DNA of 64,000 bases from Methylocaldum marinum (GTDB taxonomy: Bacteria > Pseudomonadota > Gammaproteobacteria > Methylococcales > Methylococcaceae), in NCBI RefSeq assembly GCF_003584645.1, contig NZ_AP017928.1, positions 4,788,833 through 4,852,832 on the forward strand, read 5' to 3'. Under the pieces are notes generated by a model. It searched no databases, had not been told where the DNA came from, and worked only from the letters and a program-made list of their open reading frames with translations. Positions 52,120 through 59,477 of this stretch are shown one piece after another; within the stretch, counting starts at the first letter, position 1; every line of letters begins with the position of its first letter. A program made the translations under genes and the position numbers.

Positions 52120-52601
52120 GAAACCTTCCAGTTGTTAAACCGGGGATTGTAGCAATTTGCGGAGCGGAACTTATTCATCATGCCCATAAATCGCCCCCCC
52201 GGCATTTCCGGACGCCGCCCCGCCCAGGATTAGCCCGGTTTCTATTTATGGGCGTGATCAATAATTTTAGAGTGTTTTCATTTCGCTCGTATGGCATTAC
52301 AGGCTTGGCGGAAACCGGCGGCGCCGTCGGCCAGGGTAAACTGACCCAAGAATTCGGTCAGCAACGGATTGCCGACCGTGCTGCTGTCGGTCGCGAATCC
52401 CTTTGCGGCACTGAGCCATTGCCCGTGTTGTCAAAGACGTGTCGGCCGCATACCCAAGCCGGCCGTAGCTACTCCGCGCTCGGGTTTTCCGCTTCAACCG
52501 GCGGATAAAGCAACGGACTCGAGACGTGGCGTGTGATAAAACCGATTGACGTGGCCGGCGATCAGCCGCATTGATCGGAATTTGCCTTTGGAGAATCGTT
52601 A
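52120..52601. other. Intergenic region with a TTAGAG motif
   Basis: About 480 bp with no convincing gene. A TTAGAG-motif copy lies at 52267-52296 (TTAGAGTGTTTTCATTTCGC and TCGTATGGCA). The region is probably the promoter area of the DUF3280 gene in its right part; no motif is clear. Confidence 0.4.
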
Positions 52602-53111
52602 ATGTCTATCTTGACCAAGATAATTTCAATCATCGCGCTCGCGATCCTTGTTTCCCTTCCGGTAAGCGCAAGTTCCAGTATTTCGGTTCTTGATTTCGAG
52701 TTGAACGATGTCACCTCGAATCCGGGTGGTGCCGAAGAAGCCGAAAGAACGGCCTCTTTGCAAGGGTTGCTGAAGGAAAGCCTGGGGGCCAAAGGGTATC
52801 GGATGGTTGCGACGGACCCGACGGCTCAAGCCGCTGCCACCAAGGGATTCGGATATCTTTGGAATCATTCGGACGAAGCAGCGGCGGTCGGGAAGAATAG
52901 CGGATCCGAATTTGTCGTCGTCGGGCGCGTGCACAAGCCGAGTTTCCTGTTCGTCTATTTCATGGCGCATTTGGTCGATACCAAGACCGGCAATGTCGTC
53001 GGCGACTTCATCGTCGAGGTCAAGGGCCAACAGCAGAACTTCACCGCCAAGGGCATCGAAAGTCTGGCTCGGCAAATCGATACGAGACTCCAGGCGATTA
53101 CCGGTTCGTGA
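52602..53111 (+). CDS. DUF3280/DUF2380-type exported protein
   Basis: A 169-residue protein with a signal peptide (residues 1-24, cleaved near VSASS). The mature part, ISVLDFELNDVT with VVVGRVHKPSFLFVYFMAHL and VDTKTGNVVGDFIVEVKGQ, is the DUF3280 pattern. Such genes often stand near methanol-oxidation loci in methylotrophs, which fits the host type; no such locus is in the window. The role is unknown. It is the only gene between the VanZ gene and the ABC transporter operon. Confidence 0.75.
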   Translation: MSILTKIISIIALAILVSLPVSASSSISVLDFELNDVTSNPGGAEEAERTASLQGLLKESLGAKGYRMVATDPTAQAAATKGFGYLWNHSDEAAAVGKNSGSEFVVVGRVHKPSFLFVYFMAHLVDTKTGNVVGDFIVEVKGQQQNFTAKGIESLARQIDTRLQAITGS

Positions 53112-53243
53112 GACTCGGTGCGGGCCCTGCGCGTTCGCTCGATGTCCGGCGTGTCGACTCGCCCGCGGCATGAGGCATGTCGGCGGATCAGAAATATCGG
53201 GGAATTTTCGCCGGAACTTGTCCGAGTTCCCGAAGCTTCCCCG

Positions 53244-54740
53244 TCACTGCCGCATTCCCTTGGGCATCAGCCTTTGTTCGGCGAATTCGAAAACGCTCTC
53301 GATCAATAGCGCAAGCAGGGCGGCAGGGACAGCCCCTTGGAGGATCAATCCCGTATCGTCGAGGCGAATGCCGGTGAGGATCGGCTGCCCATATCCTCCC
53401 GCACCGATCAGCGCGCCGAGGGTCGCCATGCCGACGTTGATCACGGCGGCGGTCTTGATCCCGGCGATGATGGTGGGCAAGGCCAGGGGCAGTTCCACCA
53501 GCCGCAGGCGGGCGAAGGGGGGGAGGCCGAGCGCGTCGGCCGATTCCAAAAGCGAAGCCGGAATGGTCTGCAGCCCCGTGCAGGTGTTGCGCACGATCGG
53601 AAGGAGGCTGTACAGGAACAGGGCGGCAATGGCCGGCCGGGCGCCGATGCCCAGCAGGGGGATCATGAACACCAGCAGCGCCAGCGACGGTATGGTCTGG
53701 AGGATTCCGGCGGCGCCCAGTACCAGTCTCCCCGTGCGCGGCCTGCGCGCGCACAGAATGCCCAGTGGCATCGCCACGAGAATGGCGGCGGCCAGGGATA
53801 TCGCGACCAGCGAAAGATGTTCGAGCGTGTGGCGCCATATGCCCCCGGCCAGGCTTTCCGCTCCGGTATCGGACGCGATACCGAGCCGCTTTCGCAGAAA
53901 CCCGGCAGCCACCTCGCGTTCCGGCACCTTGCCGAGCTTGGCCTCCGTGTTCATCTCGATCATGGCCTGCTCAGAGATCCGGCCTTCGAGTCGCCGGAGT
54001 GCCGCGAGAGCCGCCGGCAAGCGTTCGGCGAGGTCGGCCCGGTACAGAAAAACGGCGCGATAATCGGGAAAATAGCCTTGGTCGTCCTCAAGCACCCGGA
54101 GCGAGTAATAGTCGACCTCCGCATCGGTGGTATAGAGGTCGGTCACATCCAGGCGCCCGCTGGCCAGCCCGCGATAGGCGAGGCCATGATCCAGACCCGC
54201 CACTTCCTGTTGGGGCAGGCGGTAGGCTTGCCTGAGTCCGGGCCATCCGTCCGCCCTGGCCATGAACTCGTTGCTGAAGCCGAATTTAAGCTCGGGATGG
54301 GGGCGCAGATCGGAAATCTTGGAGATTCCCAATCGATCCGCGCGAGCGGCCGTCATGCCCAGCGCATAGGTGTTGTTGAATCCGAGCGGTTCGGTCATCC
54401 GCACACCCTGCTCCGACAGAACCCGGCGCAGCGTCTCCGGGTCGCGCTTCCCGTGTAGCCGGCCGCCCAGAATCTCCTCGATCAGGGTGCCCGTATATTC
54501 CGGATAGAGGTCGATCTCACCGGCTATCAGCGCCTGCCACAGGAACCGCGTTCCGCCCAGCTGTTTTCGATATTGCACCTCGATCGCCGCGCTTTTAAGG
54601 AGCTGGGTCGCAATTTCGCCCACGATCACCGATTCCGTGAATTCCTTGGAACCGACGACTACGTCCGCTGCTTTCCCGGCTTCCGGCGCCGCGCCGAAAC
54701 CCAGCCACAAGCTCAACAGCAGCGTCAGCCGATGGATCAT
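53244..54740 (-). CDS. Betaine/choline-type ABC transporter, substrate-binding and permease fusion
   Basis: A 498-residue fused component of an osmoprotectant transporter of the OpuC/ProU/OsmX type. A signal peptide (1-25) is followed by an OpuAC-like binding domain (about 26-285; KEFTESVIVGEIATQLL, WQALIAGEIDLYPEYTGT, TTDAEVDYYSLRVLEDD) and then an ABC permease domain of six helices (about 305-490) with the EAA-loop-like ESADALGLPPFARLRLVELPLALPTI. In many relatives the order is permease first, so the N-terminal binding domain is a less usual layout. Its ATG overlaps the end of the ATPase gene (54737-54740), so they form one operon. Confidence 0.85.
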   Translation of the reverse strand: MIHRLTLLLSLWLGFGAAPEAGKAADVVVGSKEFTESVIVGEIATQLLKSAAIEVQYRKQLGGTRFLWQALIAGEIDLYPEYTGTLIEEILGGRLHGKRDPETLRRVLSEQGVRMTEPLGFNNTYALGMTAARADRLGISKISDLRPHPELKFGFSNEFMARADGWPGLRQAYRLPQQEVAGLDHGLAYRGLASGRLDVTDLYTTDAEVDYYSLRVLEDDQGYFPDYRAVFLYRADLAERLPAALAALRRLEGRISEQAMIEMNTEAKLGKVPEREVAAGFLRKRLGIASDTGAESLAGGIWRHTLEHLSLVAISLAAAILVAMPLGILCARRPRTGRLVLGAAGILQTIPSLALLVFMIPLLGIGARPAIAALFLYSLLPIVRNTCTGLQTIPASLLESADALGLPPFARLRLVELPLALPTIIAGIKTAAVINVGMATLGALIGAGGYGQPILTGIRLDDTGLILQGAVPAALLALLIESVFEFAEQRLMPKGMRQ

Positions 54741-55489
54741 GCCGGTGGCAGTACCTGGCTGCCGGCCAAACCGCGCTGCGCCCGGACGAAGCGCGCGACG
54801 TATTCGGTGGCGGGGTTCTCGATCAAGGCCGCCATCGTTCCCCGCTGAGCGATGGCGCCGTCGTGCAGGAGCACGATTTCGTCGGCGAAATACCCGGCTT
54901 CGTTCAGATCGTGGGTCACCATCAGAACGGTTTTCCCCAGGGTGCTGAAAAGCATCTTGAGGTCGGTCTGGAGTTCGTAGCGGATGAGGGGGTCGAGGGC
55001 ACCCAGCGGCTCGTCCAGCAGCAGGATCTCGGGGTCCAGCATCAGCGCCCGCATCAGGGCCACCCGTTGCCGCTCGCCGCCGGAAAGCCGGGTCGGATAA
55101 CTGTCGAGCTTCTCGGCGGGGAGGCGGACCAGGCCAGCGAGTTCGGATACCCGCGAATCGATCCGGGCGAACGGCCAGCCCAGCCGCCGCGGCATCAGGG
55201 CTACGTTGCCGCGGGCGGTCAAGTGCGGAAACAGCCCTCCTTCCTGGATGACGTAGCCCATTCGGCGGCGCAGCGCCAGGACCGTAGCTGCGGTAACCGG
55301 CATGCCCATCAGCTCGACGGTGCCGCGGTCCGGCCGGACCAGGCCGTTGGCCAGCCGGATCAGCGTGGATTTGCCGCAGCCGCTCGCTCCGATGATTACC
55401 GTCACCTGCCCCTTCGGAATCGAAAGATCGATCTCGCGCAGCACGGGAACGCCCTCATAGCTTTTGCTGACTCGTGACAGTTTGAGCAT
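54737..55489 (-). CDS. ABC transporter ATP-binding protein for the osmoprotectant system
   Basis: A 250-residue ABC ATPase with Walker A GASGCGKSTL, signature LSGGERQRVALMRAL, Walker B ILLLDEPLGALD and His in VTHD. It is upstream of and overlaps the fused permease gene. It lacks the C-terminal CBS domains that many ProV/OpuA ATPases have (total length 250), so osmotic gating of that type is not expected. The ATG at 55489 is chosen because the conserved MLKLSRVSKSYEG begins there; the frame further upstream is not conserved. A nearly identical partial copy of its first part lies at 62567-62863. Confidence 0.9.
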   Translation of the reverse strand: MLKLSRVSKSYEGVPVLREIDLSIPKGQVTVIIGASGCGKSTLIRLANGLVRPDRGTVELMGMPVTAATVLALRRRMGYVIQEGGLFPHLTARGNVALMPRRLGWPFARIDSRVSELAGLVRLPAEKLDSYPTRLSGGERQRVALMRALMLDPEILLLDEPLGALDPLIRYELQTDLKMLFSTLGKTVLMVTHDLNEAGYFADEIVLLHDGAIAQRGTMAALIENPATEYVARFVRAQRGLAGSQVLPPA

Positions 55490-55732
55490 GGAGGGATCAT
55501 ACCGGCAAACGGTGCGCTCCCGGAATGCCTTACCGAGCCGGCGCGCGCAATACCCGCGTGCGCCAACGGCGAGATCGCGCATTCGATTCCGGTCGAACTG
55601 CGGGATATGCCGCGGCCGTTTGCGGCATTTGGGGTTGTTCGGCCGTCCAAAGGCCGGTCTGCGGGCGTTCCGTTCCTGGCGCAATGTTTGCTTTTCGGCA
55701 ATGACACGCCATCTTTACAGATTCAGCCGGCC

Positions 55733-56269
55733 ATGACCCGCGATTGCGGCGCAAGCTTCACCTATCAGGAACTGATCGATTTTTTCAAGGGTCGACACGA
55801 GCAGTTGCAGAAATTCCTGTTGTGGCAGGTGAAATGCCGGGAGACGGCGGCGGAACTCGCCCAGGAAACTTATGTTCGCTTCTTACGCCACAGCGACAAG
55901 CAGTCGGTTGCGAATCTCAACGCGTTTCTGTTCACCATTGCCGCCAATCTGGCGAGGGATCACCTGCGGTCCGCAAGCCATGGCCGGGCGATGCAGTCCG
56001 AACCGCTGGACGACGAACTGCCGGACCCGACTCCATCGGTAGAGGACGTGGTGGAAAGCCAATGCCTGGAGGAACGCTTGGAATGCGCCATCGACAGCCT
56101 GCCCGAACGGACGCGGGAGGTCTTCTTGCTGTACCGCCTGGACGGACTTTCCTACCGGGAAATCGGCGAACGCCTGGACCTCTCCACGCGCACCGTCGAA
56201 TATCACCTGCGGCAAGCCATGGTGCTGTGCCGGCGCCATTTGACAAAATCCGGCAAGACCGAACAATAG
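55733..56269 (+). CDS. fecI: FecI-like extracytoplasmic-function sigma factor
   Basis: A 178-residue ECF sigma factor. Region 2 is at about 25-95 (AAELAQETYVRFLRH, NLNAFLFTIAANLARDHLRS) and region 4 at about 115-170 (ERTREVFLLYRLDGLSYREI, STRTVEYHLRQAM helix-turn-helix). It is the first gene of a cell-surface signalling unit with FecR downstream and a FecA-like receptor 2.2 kb later. The ATG at 55733 is chosen because region 2 starts soon after; earlier codons in the frame are not conserved. It is divergent from the osmoprotectant operon, with 243 bp between the starts. Confidence 0.88.
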   Translation: MTRDCGASFTYQELIDFFKGRHEQLQKFLLWQVKCRETAAELAQETYVRFLRHSDKQSVANLNAFLFTIAANLARDHLRSASHGRAMQSEPLDDELPDPTPSVEDVVESQCLEERLECAIDSLPERTREVFLLYRLDGLSYREIGERLDLSTRTVEYHLRQAMVLCRRHLTKSGKTEQ

Positions 56270-56324
56270 TAGCCGCTTCGCCGGCGCTTTCAGACCACGC
56301 GTTTCCAATTCCGGAGGTACAGCC

Positions 56325-57305
56325 ATCGACCACGACACCGCCGAAAACGCGGACGACGCCCTGTTCGAAGAGGCCAGCGCCTGGTTCGCGAGGCTAGGGG
56401 CCGACGATGCCGGCGCGGGCGACCGGGAGCGCTTCGACCGCTGGCTGGCGGCGAGCCCCAGGCATTCCGCGACGTGGCGCGAAGTGCAGGATCTGTTCGC
56501 CGCACTGGAGGAGCCCGCCAGATCGATCCGTGCGCGGAAATCGACGCACGAGGCCGACGCGACAGCACCGACGCCCGCTCCGCGCCGCCGCGTCGGCTAC
56601 GCGCAGGCGGCGGCCTTCGCGGTTTTCGCCTTCATCCTCGTGGCATTATGGCCGGCAGACTGGATCGAGAACCTGCGCAGCGATTTCCACACCGCCGCCG
56701 GCCTCCAGCAAAGCATAACCCTCGCCGACGGCTCGCAGCTGCTGCTGAATACCGATACCGCCGTTACCGTCGATATGACCGCCGACGAGCGGCGGGTACG
56801 GCTGCTGCGCGGCGAAGCCTTCTTCGAAGTCGTACATGCGCCAAAGCGACCGTTTTGGGTCGAGGCCGCGAATACCAGGGTACGGGTGACCGGCACCGCT
56901 TTCAGCGTCGGCCGGACGGACGATCGGGTGACGGTGACCGTGGCCGAGGGGCGTGTCGAAACCAGCGGAGAGGGCTCGGCAGATCCGCCGGTCGTGCTCA
57001 CGGCGGGGCAATCGGTGTGCTACTTGGGAAACCGTCCGGAGGCGGTCCAAACGGTCGATCTGAACAAAGAACTGGCGTGGCGGAATGGACGGCTGATCTT
57101 CGTACAGGCGCCGCTGTCCCGAGTCGTCGAAGAGATCAACCGCTATCGTCCCGGCAGCATCCTCATCGCCAACGCCGCGGCGAGAGACCGTCCCATCACG
57201 GCCGTGTTCTCCATCCATCGCCTCGACGACGCCATCGCCGCCCTGGAACAAACCCTCGGCCTGCACGCCAGGCGCTTCACCCCCTACCTGATATTGCTGG
57301 GTTAG
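56325..57305 (+). CDS. fecR: FecR-like anti-sigma/sensor protein with an ATC at the expected start
   Basis: A FecR-family protein of about 326 residues. The N-terminal anti-sigma part (IDHDTAENADDALFEEASAW, ARLGADDAGAGDRERFDRWL, AASPRHSATWREV) precedes a membrane helix (about 90-106: AAAFAVFAFILVALWPADW) and the periplasmic FecR domain (ITLADGSQLLLNTDTAVTV, GEAFFEVVHAPKRPFWVEA). Position 56325 lies 6 bases after GGAGGT, but the codon is ATC, and no ATG, GTG or TTG occurs in frame between the stop at 56241 and the GTG at 56484. That later start would remove most of the anti-sigma part. Either ATC is used at low efficiency or the gene is impaired. The frame downstream is intact. Confidence 0.72.
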   Translation: MDHDTAENADDALFEEASAWFARLGADDAGAGDRERFDRWLAASPRHSATWREVQDLFAALEEPARSIRARKSTHEADATAPTPAPRRRVGYAQAAAFAVFAFILVALWPADWIENLRSDFHTAAGLQQSITLADGSQLLLNTDTAVTVDMTADERRVRLLRGEAFFEVVHAPKRPFWVEAANTRVRVTGTAFSVGRTDDRVTVTVAEGRVETSGEGSADPPVVLTAGQSVCYLGNRPEAVQTVDLNKELAWRNGRLIFVQAPLSRVVEEINRYRPGSILIANAAARDRPITAVFSIHRLDDAIAALEQTLGLHARRFTPYLILLG

Positions 57306-57919
57306 GCCCGGGTCGATTCTTCTCGCCGGTAGTCGGCAATCCATTGCCCCTTCTCCCCGACGGGGAGAGGGTGGCCGTGGTAGGTCGGCAAGCCTTTGCC
57401 GACGAACCCCTTGGCCGAGCTGCCACTTCACCGCACCGACCAATCCGGAACCGCCCTCCGACAAATTCCGTAGGGTGCGGTGAGGAACGAACCGCACCGA
57501 TGCTCCGCGAACGATGCCTGTCCTGAGCGCAGTCGAAGGGCGGTTCCCTTACGGTCACCCCATCCTACGGGCTGGGGGAGACGAGAAATGCTGGATTTCA
57601 CCTCAGGTGGAGACGGACGTTGCCTGCGGCAGTGGGGATTGACGGTCCGCAGCGTTATGGAAGGGCGGAAGTGCCGCGGCTTCATCGTTCTGGATGCCGC
57701 AGCGCTCCGTCAAGGTTACGGTAACCTGTGTTTCATCCGAGCGACGGGGGGCAGCCCATGAGCGGGAGCCAAGGCGGGTGACACCGACATCGCCGCCTGT
57801 CAGCGAAAAGCGATAATCTCGCAGATGATGATGCCGAAAGGAAGAATGGGAGTGGCCGCCGACGCTCACTTTCCGTTCGCCGGTGTCGTGTGCGCCTTCA
57901 CGCGACCATCAGCACACGT
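57306..57919. other. Intergenic region with a REP-B copy
   Basis: About 610 bp. It contains a short CTCCCC/GGGGAG palindrome (about 57349-57370) and a REP-B copy (57469-57569). The remaining 350 bp carry no gene that I can support. Confidence 0.5.
57469..57569 (+). repeat. REP-B repeat copy
   Basis: About 100 bp, beginning CGTAGGGTGCGGTGAGGAAC and ending CACCCCATCCTACG. It shares the CCTGTCCTGAGCGCAGTCGA block (inverted relative to the 29508 copy) and the arms. Confidence 0.7.
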
Positions 57920-58396
57920 TCAGGGACATGGCGCTTCGGACAGCCAACCGGCGAGCAAGTCCTCGGTCACCTCCGCTGGCGCAGGCGCGAGGCACACGAC
58001 ACTCCGACCGATAATGCCGACTGCGACGAGCGCGCCCTCGCTCGCTCCCCTGAGCTCGACCTTGGGGATGCGAAACGCGATCTTGCCGCCGACTATCGCC
58101 TGCCCCGGGTGATCGATCGCCAGGACATCAGCCTGCACGCGTTGCGCATCAGGTAGAGAACCGCCAAGTGACGGGGAGCGGCCCAGTCCGAATAAGCCCC
58201 CGCCTTCTTTCTCGATCTTCACGAGCCGTAGTCCCACTCGCTGCTCCAATGGGCGCTCGGCGCGCCACTCCCATCCCAGTTGTACCAACGGATCGGCCAT
58301 TGCGAAAGTCTCCTCTCTTAGTAGATTCAAGACGGTGAGTGCCAATGCGAACAATGTGACGGCCATGGTTCTGAAGCGTTGCGGGCGAGTGCTCAT
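57920..58396 (-). CDS. Small exported protein, possible immunity partner
   Basis: A 158-residue protein with a hydrophobic N-terminus (VTLFALALTVLNLL) that looks like a signal peptide or membrane anchor. The mature part, LVQLGWEWRAERPLEQRVGL onward, has no recognised family. It begins 4 bases before the stop of the upstream gene (ATGA-type overlap), so both are one operon. The arrangement, a cysteine-hydrolase-like protein followed by a short exported protein, is that of type VI effector-immunity pairs, but that is inference. Confidence 0.55.
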   Translation of the reverse strand: MSTRPQRFRTMAVTLFALALTVLNLLREETFAMADPLVQLGWEWRAERPLEQRVGLRLVKIEKEGGGLFGLGRSPSLGGSLPDAQRVQADVLAIDHPGQAIVGGKIAFRIPKVELRGASEGALVAVGIIGRSVVCLAPAPAEVTEDLLAGWLSEAPCP

Positions 58397-58974
58397 AGGT
58401 CCTCAACCACCATGGCTAGGTTGGTGCCCACTGTCGCGAAGCCGATGTATCCCGAGCAGCTTTCGCAGATATCCGGTCGCTCCCGGACAAGCTGCTTGTA
58501 AAGATTATCGGGTGTGTCGAGTCCGGGGATGCCCCCCGCAAGGATGCCTGCATAGCGAAAAGCACCGGAGGCCCGAGTGGAACAGTTCTTTCCTAGAAGG
58601 CGGAACGTTCCGGGATCGTCGGTCAGGCGATCCCAATAATCGTCGAAGCGATCTGCTTGTGCTCTGGATACGCGAACGACGAGAGCCGTCGAAACGGCAC
58701 CATAGCCGCGAGCGAGTGTGGCGTCAACGTAGTAGGGTCGATGCCTCGTGAATCCCTCCATGTCGTAGACCTCGCCGCGAATGCCGATAAACACCGCCGA
58801 AATAATGTACCCACTGCCTTCCCCACCTTCACCGAAATATCCCACAGGCGAGCCGTAGGACCGGACACAGTCGGCATGTTGTTCCAGCTTGCCTGGCGAA
58901 TGTTCAGCAGAGGTCTTGCCTCGGACGATGAGCGCAACCTTGTCGCCGGCAAACACAATGTTTCGTGTAGTCAA
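58393..58974 (-). CDS. Papain-like/permuted NlpC-P60-like cysteine hydrolase candidate
   Basis: About 193 residues from a TTG start at 58974, with GGAAGG 8-9 bases upstream (another TTG at 59004 is possible). A motif LGKNCSTRASGAF at about residue 136 (Cys in NC) resembles the nucleophile region of permuted NlpC/P60 or LRAT-like hydrolases; an upstream His (FTRHRPYYVDATLARGY, about 88) could be the base. The end GIPGLDTPDNLYKQL is conserved-looking. There is no signal peptide. It is encoded antisense to the fec genes on both sides, between fecR and fecA, and its 3' end overlaps the small exported protein. An effector role is plausible but unproven. Confidence 0.5.
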   Translation of the reverse strand: MTTRNIVFAGDKVALIVRGKTSAEHSPGKLEQHADCVRSYGSPVGYFGEGGEGSGYIISAVFIGIRGEVYDMEGFTRHRPYYVDATLARGYGAVSTALVVRVSRAQADRFDDYWDRLTDDPGTFRLLGKNCSTRASGAFRYAGILAGGIPGLDTPDNLYKQLVRERPDICESCSGYIGFATVGTNLAMVVEDL

Positions 58975-59477
58975 TTCGCTTCCTTCCCACAGAGCCCATT
59001 TCAATCACAAGAGTAAGAGTATCGGACCGAAGATCGCTCGCCGATCGTTGCCAAGCACAACGGCTAAAGGATAGACCTAGAATCCGTGTTCGGCCGGCGG
59101 CATTTTCCGCCGTCACGGCCATCTCTGGTAAAGGGAAGCGGCGCCGGGTGTCGGAACAACACTCAGATTTTTACGGTAGTTGGTAGCCCGCATGCAGCGC
59201 AGCGGAATGCGGGAAAGCCGAGGCCACATCGTCCCCGGATTTCATTTCGTTTCATCCGGGCTACGTCACCGGCCGACGAGGTCCGCGCCTCACCGTATCC
59301 GACAAGCTCGGGACTGGCATGGATCGCCTTATCGATAAGGGCATTTTCCATTTCGGAAGAAATTTTCGGTCTTGGACTAGGGATCGGCGTCCGACTGACG
59401 TCCTTCAGGGTTAACGGGCTCCATCAGAAGGCCTGCCAACAAGAACCCTGAACGATCCCTTTGACCGGAACACGGAA
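58975..59477. other. Intergenic region before the FecA-like receptor
   Basis: About 500 bp without a gene. A REP-C copy lies at 59183-59274. The stretch 59275-59477 is the likely promoter region of the receptor; no clear Fur box or ECF promoter can be named. Confidence 0.4.
59183..59274 (+). repeat. REP-C repeat copy upstream of fecA
   Basis: 92 bp, starting GTAGCCCGCATGCAGCGCAG and ending TTTCATCCGGGCTAC, with outer arms GTAGCCCG/CGGGCTAC inverted. A related copy follows the gene at 61940. Confidence 0.7.
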
